From: Pseudomonas huaxiensis
Lineage (GTDB): Bacteria > Pseudomonadota > Gammaproteobacteria > Pseudomonadales > Pseudomonadaceae
Assembly: GCF_003231275.1 (NCBI RefSeq)
Contig: NZ_QKVL01000022.1
Coordinates: forward strand, 1 to 64,000
Length of the DNA: 64,000 nucleotides
Direction of reading: 5' to 3'
Of the stretch, positions 34,529 to 44,157 are shown piece after piece. The translations under genes and the position numbers were made by a program. Every line of letters starts with the position of its first letter. Within the stretch, counting starts at the first letter, position 1. A model generated the notes under the pieces. The model saw only the letters and a list, made by a program, of their open reading frames with translations. It had not been told where the DNA came from and searched no databases.

Positions 34529-36913
34529 CTAGAAACCGTAGGTCACCTTCGCGTAGTAATACGCGCCATTACTGCCCAGCGGCGACAGTACGTCATGGGG
34601 CAAGTTACCGCCGTAGTTGATATCCGAGTTGGAACGCTCCGGATATTGGTCGGTAAGGTTGTTGGCACCCACGGTCACATCAAAGGCCGGGGTGAACTTG
34701 TATTGCACTTCCGCATCCAGTTGCCAGTCGGTGCCGTAGGTCTGCTGTGGCTGCGAGTCGCCGAAGTCGAACACTCGTGTGGTCTTGCCATGGCGGGTCA
34801 GGCGGCCCAGCAATCCCCAGTGCTGGCTGGTCCAGTTGGCCGAGAGGATGAAGCGGTCCTTGGGCGCGGCGTCGGTCAGGGTGTTGCGTTCCTCGACGCC
34901 CACCAGTGCATCGTCGCCAATGCCCAGGGCGGTGAGTTGCGACGGGGTGCCCTTGGTCTTGACGACTTTGGTGTCGTTGTAGGTGTAGGCCGTGGTAATG
35001 CCCAGTTCCCCCTCCAACAGTGGCTGGTGATAGTTGAGCACCAGTTCCGCGCCGTTGGTGCGAGTGTCGGCGGCGTTGGTGAAGAAGTTGACGTCGTGGA
35101 CGCCCGCCTCACCAAACTGGTTGTTGATGAACTGTTCGAGGGCGTCGCCGCCGATACGCTGGGACAGGGTGATCCGGTCTTTCACGGCGATATGGAAGAT
35201 GTCCAGCGACGCATCGAAACGCTCACTCAACTGCGCGGTCAGGCCCAGACTGAAGTTTTTCGAGGTTTCCGGAACCAGCGCTTCAGCGCCCAGTGCCTGT
35301 GCGATCGGGTCATTGACCGAGAGCACTTGCACATCCGTGAGCGTGCCGCCCTCGCCGAAGTTGCTGGTGGTGTGCTGGAAGCCGGCCTGTGCCAGCGACG
35401 GCGCGCGGAAGTTGTTCGACACCGCGCCGCGCAATGCCCATTGATCGGTGAGGCGATAGCGCCCGCTGAGCTTGCCGGTCAGTTTGCTGCCGGCATCGTC
35501 GTAGCGTTCCCAGCGCGTGGCGGCGTCGACGAACAGTCGATCAGTCAGGTCGGCGGAAATTTCGGCATAGGTACCGAACACGTTGCGGTCCAGATCGGCC
35601 TCTTCATTGGGTCGCAGGCCGTTGGCACCGTCAGCGCCGCTACCGATGTAGGACGCCGCGTCGCCCGCAGTGGTCAGGTAGTTCTCGTAGCGGTATTCGG
35701 CGCCCGCCGCGAATACGAAGGGGCGGTTGGCGATGCGCAGTTCACGGCTGAAGTCGAAGTTGGCCGTGGTCTGGCGCAGCTCGTATTGGCCGGTATCGAA
35801 ACGGGTGGGCGAATCCGCGCCGAGGCTGACGTTGAGGGTGCGCCGCGCGCCTGAGTCAAAGTGGTTGCGCCCGTGGGTGATGCTGCTGTCGAAATCCCAG
35901 TCTTCGCCGATCAGGCCTTTGATCCCTGCGGTGGCGGAGAGGTCCTTGTTGGTGCCGAGGGACTGCGGAAGGTAGCCGTTGGGATAGAACTGCGGTTGCT
36001 GGTAGGGGTAGCGGTAGAACTGCGCGCCGGTGGTGTGGCGCTCGTTGAACGTCCCGAAGGAATACGCCTTGAGGTCGCCGATCGGCAACGCGCTGTTGAA
36101 CCACAGGTTGACGTCCCGCGCCGATCCGTCGCCCTTGGCATAGTTGATCTGGCCCGGAGTGTCGGCGAAGGCGTCGAAGCCGGCGCGCTCGGTCGGGTTG
36201 CGGTCCTTGTATTCGGCGCCGCCGCGAATGAAGCCGCCATCCTCGCCCAGGCGGGTGCCGATCTTGGCCGTGGTGATGGTGTTCTGGCCATCGGTGGTGG
36301 TTTTGTCGATGGCGTCCTGGTGCGTGTGGTAGGCGCCGAAGGTGCTGGAGACTTCACCGCCTTCCGGCGCGTCATCGAGGATGATGTTGATCACCCCGGC
36401 AATAGCGTCCGAGCCATATTGCGCGCCGGCGCCGTCGCGCAGCACTTCGATGCGCTTGATTGCACTGATGGGAATGGAGTTGAAGTCCACCGGCGCGGTG
36501 CCGCGACCGGTTTTCGATGAGTCGCTGACCAGCGCCGAGGTGTGGCGGCGCTTGCCGTTGACCAGCACCAGCACCTGGTCAGGGCTCATGCCGCGCAGTT
36601 GCGCGGCCCGTATATGGTCGGCACCGCCGGAGTTCGACTGGCGCGGCATGCTGAACGATGGCAGCAAGGTCTGCAGGGCCTGGCCCAGTTCGCCGTTGCT
36701 GGCACCGGTGGCCTTGAGGTCCTGTGCGGTCAGCACATCCACCGGTACCGGGGAGTCGAGCACGGTCCGTGACGTGCCGCGGGTACCCGTCACCAGCACG
36801 GTATCCAGTCGACTTGCCTCCTCCACGGCCCCCGTAGGTTCATCGGCCTGAACGTTCATTTGCGTCAATGCCGAAACGACGGCGACAGCGAGGATTGAAA
36901 GGCGGTGATGCAT
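34529..36913 (-). CDS. TonB-dependent outer-membrane receptor, sulfur-poor
   Basis: 794 aa. A signal peptide (cleavage near NVQA-DEP, residue 23), a plug domain (LDTVLVTGTRG, PVPVDVLTAQDLKATGASN, RGMSPDQVLVLVNGKRRHT) and a beta barrel ending in Phe (YYYAKVTYGF). There is no N-terminal signalling domain. The start is ATG 36913 after GGAGC; open frame upstream runs through the promoter. The mature protein of about 770 aa has only two Met and no Cys, an extreme value that suggests expression under sulfur limitation. It follows the ribose-type ABC genes on the same strand and probably passes an organosulfur compound to them. Confidence 0.92.
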   Translation of the reverse strand: MHHRLSILAVAVVSALTQMNVQADEPTGAVEEASRLDTVLVTGTRGTSRTVLDSPVPVDVLTAQDLKATGASNGELGQALQTLLPSFSMPRQSNSGGADHIRAAQLRGMSPDQVLVLVNGKRRHTSALVSDSSKTGRGTAPVDFNSIPISAIKRIEVLRDGAGAQYGSDAIAGVINIILDDAPEGGEVSSTFGAYHTHQDAIDKTTTDGQNTITTAKIGTRLGEDGGFIRGGAEYKDRNPTERAGFDAFADTPGQINYAKGDGSARDVNLWFNSALPIGDLKAYSFGTFNERHTTGAQFYRYPYQQPQFYPNGYLPQSLGTNKDLSATAGIKGLIGEDWDFDSSITHGRNHFDSGARRTLNVSLGADSPTRFDTGQYELRQTTANFDFSRELRIANRPFVFAAGAEYRYENYLTTAGDAASYIGSGADGANGLRPNEEADLDRNVFGTYAEISADLTDRLFVDAATRWERYDDAGSKLTGKLSGRYRLTDQWALRGAVSNNFRAPSLAQAGFQHTTSNFGEGGTLTDVQVLSVNDPIAQALGAEALVPETSKNFSLGLTAQLSERFDASLDIFHIAVKDRITLSQRIGGDALEQFINNQFGEAGVHDVNFFTNAADTRTNGAELVLNYHQPLLEGELGITTAYTYNDTKVVKTKGTPSQLTALGIGDDALVGVEERNTLTDAAPKDRFILSANWTSQHWGLLGRLTRHGKTTRVFDFGDSQPQQTYGTDWQLDAEVQYKFTPAFDVTVGANNLTDQYPERSNSDINYGGNLPHDVLSPLGSNGAYYYAKVTYGF

Positions 36914-37320
36914 GAAACAGCTCCTTGTATAAGTGCGAGGGCCGTCATGGCGTGCAAGTTGGGCTTTATACGAAATCGTAAACAGCCTGATGCTGCCAAT
37001 AACCAGACACGGCACTGCACTTTGCATTATTGATTTGAGGTGAACGTGTGAGTCGGTGCGACTTCACAATAATCACGCGCTACCTGCACATGTGCGCGCA
37101 AGGGCAGTCAGGTAGTGCGTAAAGTTGGCAGTTCAAACATTACCCAAGCGCGGGATAGATGCAAAAGAACATTTTTCACACTGGTTAGAACCCGCAACCG
37201 ATAATGACCGGCTTTCAACACATACTGTTGTGTCGGCAACAGTAGTGTCGATAGTGCAACAGGGCTTTCAAGTTGCAAGTTGCAGTTTTGCGGAGCTTAC
37301 ATGGTCTTGTAGTGCATGCC
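36914..37320 (-). promoter_or_regulatory. 407-bp gap: promoter of the TonB receptor
   Basis: The inverted repeat TACGAAATCGTA (36969-36980) is followed, on the minus strand, by TATAAAG, a plausible -10 region about 50 bp before the receptor start. I see no Fur box. Bases about 37080-37260 are AT-richer and contain several GTTG/CAAC repeats without a clear function. No gene is evident. Confidence 0.4.
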
Positions 37321-38370
37321 TTAGTTGTCTTTTGGTATCCACGCCGGACGGGCAATATCCGCAGCATCGCCAAACGCCGGCAGTTTCTTTGCCAGGTCGC
37401 GAACGTTCTTTACATCCAGGTCCAGCAACTGCTGACGGGTAATCAGTGTCGGCGGCACCAGCAGGCGGGGCCCTGGATTCTCACCGGCAATCAGCATTGC
37501 CAGGCTACGTACGCTGATGGCGCCGGCGACTTGCGGGTTGACGGCGGCGGTGGCGACCCAGGCGCTGTCGGGCTCTTTCATGATCTGGATATCGGCCGTG
37601 GAGATATCGGCGCTGTAGATTTTCACCTGCGACCCCAGTCCCGCTTCGTCCACGGCGATCTTCGCGCCTTTGGCGAACTCGTCGAAGGGGGCAAAAATCA
37701 CGCTGATGTCCGGGTTGGCCCGCAGCACGGCGCTGGCCTGGTCGGCCACCGAGTTGGCAATCGGCGGGTTGAGCGTGCCGAAGCGGGCTTTTTCCACCAC
37801 GCCGGGATTGTCTTGTTTGACCTGGCGCCAGACTTCGTCGCGACGCTCCATCGGGGTGAAACCGCTGATGTAGACGTAGCCGGCATTGAAGGTCGAGCCG
37901 TTGTCCGCGATGGCTTTGTCTAACGCCAGGCGGGCCAGCGCATGGTGGTCCTGCTCGATCTGGGTGACCTTTGGGTTGTTCAAGTCAACGTCGAACGCCA
38001 CGACCTTGATGCCCTTGGCAATCGCCTTGTCGACCGCGTCACCGAGGGTTTCGGGCAGCCCCAGCTGGACGATGATCCCATCGACTCCGAGATCGATCGC
38101 CTGCTCGATCAGTTCCCGTTGCCGCGAGGCTTGTTGCCTGGCATCGAACACCCGCAGCGTCACGCCCAGCGATGCCGCCTGTTTCTCGACGCCTTGCAGG
38201 TAGGCCTCAGGGAAATCCCCGGAAAACAGGTAGCCGACCAGCGCGATCTGCACTTTGCCTTCATTGAACGGCGCAGGGGCGCCGGGCAGCGCCGCAGCCT
38301 GGGCCTGCCAGGCCAGGCCGAGCAAACCGACGGTCAGGTAACGAACAGCGTGTTTGAACAAAGGGTGCAT
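37321..38370 (-). CDS. Ribose-type (CUT2) ABC transporter substrate-binding protein
   Basis: 349 aa periplasmic binding protein of the RbsB/type-I fold, with a signal peptide cleaved near residue 25 (AWQAQA-AAL). Motifs: AYLQGVEKQAASLGV, VDGIIVQLG, VVAFDVDLNN and IFAPFDEFAKGAKIA. ATG 38370 lies 32 bp after the permease stop. The mature part has three Met and no Cys. The family binds sugars, but its position beside Dsz-like genes raises the possibility of a thio- or sulfo-sugar-like ligand. It is the last gene of the ATPase-permease-receptor operon. Confidence 0.88.
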   Translation of the reverse strand: MHPLFKHAVRYLTVGLLGLAWQAQAAALPGAPAPFNEGKVQIALVGYLFSGDFPEAYLQGVEKQAASLGVTLRVFDARQQASRQRELIEQAIDLGVDGIIVQLGLPETLGDAVDKAIAKGIKVVAFDVDLNNPKVTQIEQDHHALARLALDKAIADNGSTFNAGYVYISGFTPMERRDEVWRQVKQDNPGVVEKARFGTLNPPIANSVADQASAVLRANPDISVIFAPFDEFAKGAKIAVDEAGLGSQVKIYSADISTADIQIMKEPDSAWVATAAVNPQVAGAISVRSLAMLIAGENPGPRLLVPPTLITRQQLLDLDVKNVRDLAKKLPAFGDAADIARPAWIPKDN

Positions 38371-38402
38371 AGAGGGTCCTTGCGAGTAGATGAAATCCGG
38401 TT

Positions 38403-39428
38403 TCAGCGCGCCCGATGGGCCAGACCGAAGGTGAAGATCAGGGCCAGTACCAGGACCAGGCCTTTGACGAAATCCTGAGCGTAATAAGGCGCGTTGAGCA
38501 TGCTCAGGCCATTGAGCAAGGTGGCCACCAGCAAGGCGCCGGCCAGGGTGCCGAAGGCGTTGGGCTTTTTTGCGCCGAGCACGGCAAAGCCGATCAGCGC
38601 GGCGCCCAGCGCGTCCAGTACCAGACCGTTGCCGGAACTGACATCACCGCGACCGAGGCGGGCGGCCAGCAACAGTCCTCCCGCCGACGCCAGCAGTGCC
38701 GACAGCACGTAGGCCAGCAATTTGTAGCGCTGGACCGGGGCCCCGGCCAGGCGCGCGGCCTGTTCGTTGCCGCCGATGGCGTAGAACAGCCGCCCGATCC
38801 GCGTGCGCTCCAGAAACAGCCAGACGGCCAGCGCCACCAGTGCCGTGATCACTACCGGAATCGGCACGGTGTCCCACAGCCTTCCACGCCCGATGGCGAG
38901 AAACACCGCGCTGAATTCACCCTCGGTTTCGCGGCCATTGGGCAGGGTCATGCCCACGGCGATCGAGCGCCCGCCGGTAGGGATCAACTGCACGCCGATA
39001 ATCAGGAACATGCTGCCCAAGGTCGCGAGGATGTCGGGGATACGCAGCTTGACGATCAACCAGCCATTCAGCAGACCGACCAGGGCACCGCCCGCCAGGC
39101 TGATGACGATGGCGGACAGCGCGTCCCACTCCAGCACCACCATCACATAGCTGGCGATCATCAGGCTCATGGCGGCAACGGCACCGATCGACAGGTCCAG
39201 GCCGCCGACGGCCATGGTCAGCGTCACACCCAGGGCCAGCAAGGCGACGATCGACACCGACTGCAGGATCAGGAACAGGTTGTTCACCCGCATGAACGCG
39301 GGCTCGGCAACGCTGAACACGATGACGATCACCGCCAGCACCAGTAGCAGGCCGTAGCGAATCAGTATTTCCAGCCCACGCTGGAACGGGGCCGGCGCGC
39401 TGGGCGACGGGGAAAGCGAATCAGACAC
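38403..39428 (-). CDS. Ribose-type ABC transporter permease
   Basis: 341 aa RbsC-like permease with 8-10 TM helices. Conserved segments VGGLDLSIGAVAAMSLM and GGNEQAARLAGAPVQRYKLLAYVLS are typical of CUT2 permeases. I start it at GTG 39428, eight bases after GGAG and overlapping the ATPase stop by eight bases. The longer open frame is an Arg/Trp-rich leader translated from the ATPase gene and is not credible. Confidence 0.9.
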   Translation of the reverse strand: MSDSLSPSPSAPAPFQRGLEILIRYGLLLVLAVIVIVFSVAEPAFMRVNNLFLILQSVSIVALLALGVTLTMAVGGLDLSIGAVAAMSLMIASYVMVVLEWDALSAIVISLAGGALVGLLNGWLIVKLRIPDILATLGSMFLIIGVQLIPTGGRSIAVGMTLPNGRETEGEFSAVFLAIGRGRLWDTVPIPVVITALVALAVWLFLERTRIGRLFYAIGGNEQAARLAGAPVQRYKLLAYVLSALLASAGGLLLAARLGRGDVSSGNGLVLDALGAALIGFAVLGAKKPNAFGTLAGALLVATLLNGLSMLNAPYYAQDFVKGLVLVLALIFTFGLAHRAR

Positions 39429-40986
39429 TCGCGGTACTCCTTGGCGATGTAGGGGATGCAACAACCGGCGGTGCTTCAGCTTCGCTGCGGGCCAACTGCG
39501 CCACCAGCGCCGCGCGCGACAGTTCGGCGCGGGGGTACTGCGCGACCACGGCAAAGTTGCGCACCACCAGAATGTGGTCGGCGATGTCCAGGGCTTCGTC
39601 GATATCGGCGCAGATCACCAGCGTTGCCCGACCCTCGGCGCTTTCACGCAACAGTTGGCCGATATCGCGGCGGGCGCGAACATCGACGCCCTGGAAGGGC
39701 TCGTCGAGAATCAGTACGCGGGCGCCGCCCAGCAGCCAGCGCCCGAGGATGACTTTCTGCTGGTTGCCGCCGGACAGCGCTTCCATCGGCAGGTCGATGC
39801 CAGCGGTCTTGATCCCCAGCGCGGTCACGTGCTCCTCGACCGATGCAGCTTCGGCGCGGGCGTTGATAAATCCGGCGCGGGTGAAGCGCTCCAGGAAAGG
39901 CAGGGTGAGGGTCTTTCGCACTGAAAAGCCGGGGACCAGCGAACCGTTCGCCCGGTCTTCTGCGGCGTAGAACACACCGGAGCGAACCGCTTGGCGCGGC
40001 GAATCCGGGTTCCAGGCGACACCGTCCAGATGCAGGGTGCCGCTCGCCGGGCGACGCAGGCCGAACAGCAGCTCGGCGATTTCGCTTTTACCCGCGCCAA
40101 GCAGCCCGGTGATGGCGACCACCTGATGCTCGTGCAGGGTCAGATCAAAGGGCGGGGTGTGCGCGGCAACGCGGGCGCCACGCAGGCTCAGCACCTCACG
40201 GCCCGGTGCCCTTGGAACGAAGGGGCGGGTTTCGATCGCTTCGCCCAGCATGGCCTGAATCGCCTCAGGCAGTTGCGTCGCGGCGAATTCCCCGGCCAGC
40301 CGGCCGTCGCGCAGGACCACCAGACGTTGGGCAACACGCTGCAAGTCGGACAGCCGATGGGAGATGTACAGAATCGCCACGCCGCGTTCGCGCAGCCGGT
40401 CGATCAGGGCAAACAGGCGCTGCGCTTCGGTGTCCGAGAGCGCCGCGGTGGGTTCGTCGAGAATCAGCAACCGTGGCTGCAAGGCGAGGGCCCTGGCCAG
40501 GATCACAAGCTGGCGTTCGGCCTGGCCGAGACGCTCGATGGGCTCGTGCAACGGCAAGTCCAGCTCCAGCCCGGCGGCGATAACAGCGGCCCGCGCGGCC
40601 AGGCGCTTGCGGCTGACCCACCAGCGCGCCTGCGGCAGGCACAGTTCGTCCAGCACCAGGTTTTCCGCGACGCTCAAGCCCGGGGCAATACCGTCATTGA
40701 CGTGCTGGTGCACTGCAACGATCCCCACCCTGCGGGCAGCGAGCGGCGAGCTGAAACGCTGCAAGCGGCCCTGCACCCAGAGTTCGCCGGCGTCATGGGG
40801 CTGGCTGCCGGCGAGAATCTTGACCAGGGTGGATTTGCCGGCGCCATTGGCGCCCAGTAACGCGACAACTTCGCCAGGAAGAATCTGTAGATCAACCTGA
40901 TCGAGCGCGTGGTTTGCCGCAAAGGTTTTACTCAGGCCACGTACCCGGACAAGCGGTTCGGGTAGCGCGGCCATTGGAAGTGTCAT
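39421..40986 (-). CDS. Ribose-type ABC transporter ATPase, duplicated ABC domains
   Basis: 521 aa RbsA-like protein with two ABC domains. Domain 1: Walker A GANGAGKST near residue 44 and a degenerate signature LGQAERQLVILARAL, then LLILDEPTAAL. Domain 2: GLLGAGKSE, signature LSGGNQQKVILGRW, VLILDEPFQGVD. One weak and one canonical site is normal for this family. It is the first gene of the importer operon, transcribed away from the flavoprotein operon at 41524. ATG 40986. Confidence 0.92.
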   Translation of the reverse strand: MTLPMAALPEPLVRVRGLSKTFAANHALDQVDLQILPGEVVALLGANGAGKSTLVKILAGSQPHDAGELWVQGRLQRFSSPLAARRVGIVAVHQHVNDGIAPGLSVAENLVLDELCLPQARWWVSRKRLAARAAVIAAGLELDLPLHEPIERLGQAERQLVILARALALQPRLLILDEPTAALSDTEAQRLFALIDRLRERGVAILYISHRLSDLQRVAQRLVVLRDGRLAGEFAATQLPEAIQAMLGEAIETRPFVPRAPGREVLSLRGARVAAHTPPFDLTLHEHQVVAITGLLGAGKSEIAELLFGLRRPASGTLHLDGVAWNPDSPRQAVRSGVFYAAEDRANGSLVPGFSVRKTLTLPFLERFTRAGFINARAEAASVEEHVTALGIKTAGIDLPMEALSGGNQQKVILGRWLLGGARVLILDEPFQGVDVRARRDIGQLLRESAEGRATLVICADIDEALDIADHILVVRNFAVVAQYPRAELSRAALVAQLARSEAEAPPVVASPTSPRSTASV

Positions 40987-41145
40987 GCTGTAATTCCGGA
41001 CAAACTGAGGTGGGATTAGTTCGTGTTCGCAAAAGTTGACTCCGGGATTAAATTCACTAACGCAAACAAAATCAACTAACCTGATCGCATAGAAAAAGTT
41101 TTTTAGTTATAAGCCTTCAGTAACTTCAATTTCACTGTTCAGGGG

Positions 41146-41171
41146 CCAACACTTGAGCAACAAAGTGTTGG
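41146..41171. promoter_or_regulatory. Inverted repeat CCAACACTT-N8-AAGTGTTGG
   Basis: Perfect 9-bp arms, about 150 bp upstream of the sigma-54-type promoter. That is a usual distance for the upstream activating site of a sigma-54 enhancer-binding protein. It could equally be an operator for the divergent importer. Confidence 0.5.
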
Positions 41172-41318
41172 TGTAACGACAGGCGTGTAGGGTCGCGCAG
41201 CGCGCTAGTGCCTCAGTCCGGGCGTAATGATTTATTGTCCGGGAGTGCTTTAAAGAAATAGCTTTCCTTGTTTATAGCGTAAGCACTGGCCTACTAGTGG
41301 GCGCATGTTTTTCCGGCG

Positions 41319-41334
41319 TGGCATGTTGATTGCA
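41319..41334 (+). promoter_or_regulatory. Sigma-54 promoter TGGCATG-TTGA-TTGCA
   Basis: It matches the consensus TGGCACG-N4-TTGCW at all defined positions but one, with GG and GC exactly 10 bases apart. It points toward the gene at 41524. Sigma-54 control through SfnR-like activators is known for sulfone/sulfonate scavenging in pseudomonads. Confidence 0.7.
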
Positions 41335-41523
41335 GCTTTGTGAAGCGGTAATGGTGATTTCAAAATAAAGTTGATCGTGATTCCGGTTTTTTCAAATACA
41401 TCATCGAACTGCCCCTCTCCCAGTAGTAACCGCTGAACTTTGTGGTTGCGCAACATCATTCGCTGTATTGCATTGAGTCGCCAGTGAGGGCGGCTTGGCA
41501 CATGAACCCACCAGGAAAAAACA

Positions 41524-42786
41524 ATGAGTTCGACACATTCCCCCGACCCGACCTACGCAGACTTGCATCAGCGCTTTGCCGAGGTGTTCGCCCGCATTGC
41601 CGACACGGCCGTTGCCCGCGAGCAGCAGCGTGAACTCGCCTTTGAGCCGGTCAAGTGGTTGCGTGAAGCCCGTTTCGGCGCCCTGCGGGTACCGGTCGCA
41701 CAAGGCGGACTGGGTGCGACCCTGCCGCAGCTTTTTCGCCTGTTGATCGAACTCGGGGAGGCGGACTCCAACCTGCCGCAGATCTTCCGGGCGCATTTCG
41801 GTTTCGTGGAGGGGCGGTTGTCCAGCCGTGACCCGGCATCGCAGGACTATTGGTTGTCCAAGGTGGCCGATGGTCAGCTCTGGGGCGCTGCCATGGCTGA
41901 GCGCAGCAGCACGACCGGCAATTCGGTTGCGCTCAGCCCTGTCAGTGCGGAATCGGCAACGGCCGGCTGGCAACTGGATGGCGAGAAGTATTACTGCACG
42001 GGAACCCTGTACGCGGACTGGATCGCCGCCGTCGCGCTGGAGGGCGAGGACTTTGTCAGCGTCGCGGTGCCGACCGATGCCCAGGGTGTATCGGTGGTGG
42101 ATGACTGGGACGGTTTCGGCCAGCGCCTCACCGGCAGCGGCACCACGCGGTTTGCCGCGGTAGCCGTGCCGGATCAACACATCATCCGCCGCTTCAAGAA
42201 AGACGAGGTTCGTGCCGAGTCGTATCTCACCGCGTTCTATCAGTTGTTCCATCTTGCAGCCCTGGCGGGGATCGCCAATGCGGTGCTGCGCGATGCCACC
42301 GAGTTCGTCAAGGGACGCACCCGAGCGTTCGGCTTCCCGGGGCATGCCAGCCCCAAGGACGATCCGCTGGTGCAGCGGGTTATCGGGCGTCTTTCAAGCC
42401 TGGCCTATTCGGCTGAAACCCAGGTGCTGGCAGTCGCCGGGATTGTCCAGGAGGTGTACGAGGCGGAGCAGGGCGGTTACGCCGAGGAACACCACTACAC
42501 CGAAGCAGAAGTACGCACCTTCCAGGTTCAGCAGATCATCCTGGGGCAGGTGTTGGAGGCCACGACCTTGCTGTTCGAAGTCGGCGGTGCTTCCGCCACC
42601 AGTGAAGCCCGGCGTTTCGACCGTCACTGGCGCAATGCCCGCACGCTGGCCTCGCATAACCCGGCGATCTACCGCGAGCGAGTGCTGGGCAACTACTACC
42701 TGAATGGCGTCACCCCGGATGCCGCCTGGCTTGCCCAGCAAGCCGCCGATACTACCGGCGCCCGCGACGAGGCGAGCGCGGTATGA
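41524..42786 (+). CDS. DszC/SfnB-like flavin-dependent monooxygenase (acyl-CoA dehydrogenase fold)
   Basis: 420 aa protein of the acyl-CoA dehydrogenase superfamily, in the subgroup of sulfur-acquisition oxidoreductases. Motifs: RVPVAQGGLGATLPQLFRLL, WLSKVADGQLWGAAMAE, DGEKYYCTGTLYADW and, near the end, the conserved FDRHWRNARTLASHNP. DszC relatives use reduced flavin and O2 to oxidise sulfur to sulfoxide or sulfone. It has one internal Met and one Cys. ATG 41524 after AGGA. First gene of the operon; its stop overlaps the next ATG (ATGA). Confidence 0.87.
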   Translation: MSSTHSPDPTYADLHQRFAEVFARIADTAVAREQQRELAFEPVKWLREARFGALRVPVAQGGLGATLPQLFRLLIELGEADSNLPQIFRAHFGFVEGRLSSRDPASQDYWLSKVADGQLWGAAMAERSSTTGNSVALSPVSAESATAGWQLDGEKYYCTGTLYADWIAAVALEGEDFVSVAVPTDAQGVSVVDDWDGFGQRLTGSGTTRFAAVAVPDQHIIRRFKKDEVRAESYLTAFYQLFHLAALAGIANAVLRDATEFVKGRTRAFGFPGHASPKDDPLVQRVIGRLSSLAYSAETQVLAVAGIVQEVYEAEQGGYAEEHHYTEAEVRTFQVQQIILGQVLEATTLLFEVGGASATSEARRFDRHWRNARTLASHNPAIYRERVLGNYYLNGVTPDAAWLAQQAADTTGARDEASAV

Positions 42787-44135
42787 GCAGCGCAAACCGC
42801 GGCAACCAGCGTAGCGGCCAGATGAGCCTGGGCATGAACATGCTGGGTTTCGGCGCGCACCTGGGCGCCTGGCGCAAAGCCGAACTCGCCGCCACGGCTC
42901 ACCTGGATATCGAGCATTACCAGCACATTGCCCGGTTATCCGAGCGTGGCTGTCTCGACGCGGTGTTTCTCGCCGACTGGTCAGCCCTGGCGGGCGACGT
43001 GTCCAACCAGCCGGTCGGCCATCTGGATCCGGCCATCGTGCTGACCGCAGTCGCCGCCGCCACCCAGCGTATCGGCGTGATCGCCACGGCTTCGACCACC
43101 TACAACGAGCCGTACAACATCGCGCGGCGTTTTGCCTCGCTGGACCATGTCAGCCGCGGCCGGGCGGCATGGAACGCGGTGACCAACGCCAGCGACGATG
43201 CCGCGCAGAATTTCGGTCTGGGCGGCGCGCCGCTGCATGTCGACCGGTATGCGCGGGCCGACGAGTTCATCGATGTCACCTTGAAGCTGTGGGATAGCTG
43301 GGAAGACGACGCGATCATCGGCGATGCCCGCACCGGTCAATTTGCCGATCCGCGAAAGGTTCGTCCCATAGATTTCGTCGGCCAGCATTTTTCGGTCAAA
43401 GGGCCGCTGAACGTGCCGCGCTCGGCCCAGGGCCGTCCGGTGCTGGTACAGGCGGGCTCGTCGGAGGGCGGCAAGGCCCTCGGCTCACGCTATGCCGATG
43501 CGATCTTCACCACCCAGACGACATTGGACGCCGGCCAGCAGTTTTACCGGGAAATGAAGGAACGGGCGGTGCGCTGGGGGCGCAACCCCGAGCACCTGAA
43601 GATCATGCCGGGGCTGTCCACCGTGATCGGCAGCACCGAGGCCGAGGCCCAGGCGCGTTTCGACGACCTCAACGCCTGGCATGGCGAGCACGGTTTGCTC
43701 GATCTGGTGGCTGGCCGGTTCGGCATCCCGGCCAGCGAACTCGACCCGGATGCGCCGCTGCCATGGGATCGCATCGGTGCGGTGGCGGACTTCGAGCGCG
43801 GCTCGCAAGGCTTCCTCGAAGCGCAACTGAACCTGGCTCGCCAGGAAAACCTCAGCGTTCGCCAGCTTTCCCGGCGCATCCTGGTGGGCCATCGCCTGGT
43901 GGTCGGCACGCCCGAACAGGTTGCCGATACGCTCGCCGAGTGGTTCCTGGCCCATGCCGCCGATGGCTTCAACATCATGCCGGACATGTTCCCGTCCGGT
44001 GTCGAGGCGTTCGTCGATGAGGTCGTACCGCTGCTGCGCAAGCGCGGGCTGTTCCGTCATGAATACACCGGCAGCACGTTGCGCGAGCACCTTGGCCTGC
44101 CGTTCCCCGTCAACCAGTACCGCCCGCGCTCCTGA
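42783..44135 (+). CDS. NtaA/DszA-family FMN-dependent monooxygenase
   Basis: 450 aa luciferase-like monooxygenase of the NtaA/SnaA/DszA group. Motifs: MSLGMNMLGFGAHLGAWR, FLADWSAL, WNAVTNASDDAAQNFG, VLVQAGSSEGG and SGVEAFVDEVVPLL. DszA-type enzymes use reduced FMN from a separate reductase to cleave C-S (or C-N) bonds. No flavin reductase is encoded nearby, so one must be supplied in trans. Its ATG overlaps the preceding stop. With the DszC-like neighbours it could carry out S-oxidation followed by C-S cleavage. Confidence 0.9.
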   Translation: MSSANRGNQRSGQMSLGMNMLGFGAHLGAWRKAELAATAHLDIEHYQHIARLSERGCLDAVFLADWSALAGDVSNQPVGHLDPAIVLTAVAAATQRIGVIATASTTYNEPYNIARRFASLDHVSRGRAAWNAVTNASDDAAQNFGLGGAPLHVDRYARADEFIDVTLKLWDSWEDDAIIGDARTGQFADPRKVRPIDFVGQHFSVKGPLNVPRSAQGRPVLVQAGSSEGGKALGSRYADAIFTTQTTLDAGQQFYREMKERAVRWGRNPEHLKIMPGLSTVIGSTEAEAQARFDDLNAWHGEHGLLDLVAGRFGIPASELDPDAPLPWDRIGAVADFERGSQGFLEAQLNLARQENLSVRQLSRRILVGHRLVVGTPEQVADTLAEWFLAHAADGFNIMPDMFPSGVEAFVDEVVPLLRKRGLFRHEYTGSTLREHLGLPFPVNQYRPRS

Positions 44136-44157
44136 GCACCGGCGACAAGGATTCAGC

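Larger units (their letters stand above)
40987..41523. promoter_or_regulatory. 537-bp divergent regulatory region
   Basis: It separates the importer operon (start 40986, minus) from the flavoprotein operon (start 41524, plus). It holds a strong inverted repeat (41146-41171), a sigma-54-type promoter (41319-41334) and AT-rich DNA at about 41040-41130. An open frame at 41250-41501 on the minus strand looks accidental. Confidence 0.6.

Noticed and set aside
36914..37120. Fur box before the TonB receptor at 34529
   Set aside because: The inverted repeats there (TACGAAATCGTA) do not match the Fur consensus, and the gene context is not iron-related.
41250..41501. 83-aa minus-strand open frame in the divergent regulatory region
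   Set aside because: No recognisable motif, no ribosome-binding site, and it overlaps the sigma-54 promoter.
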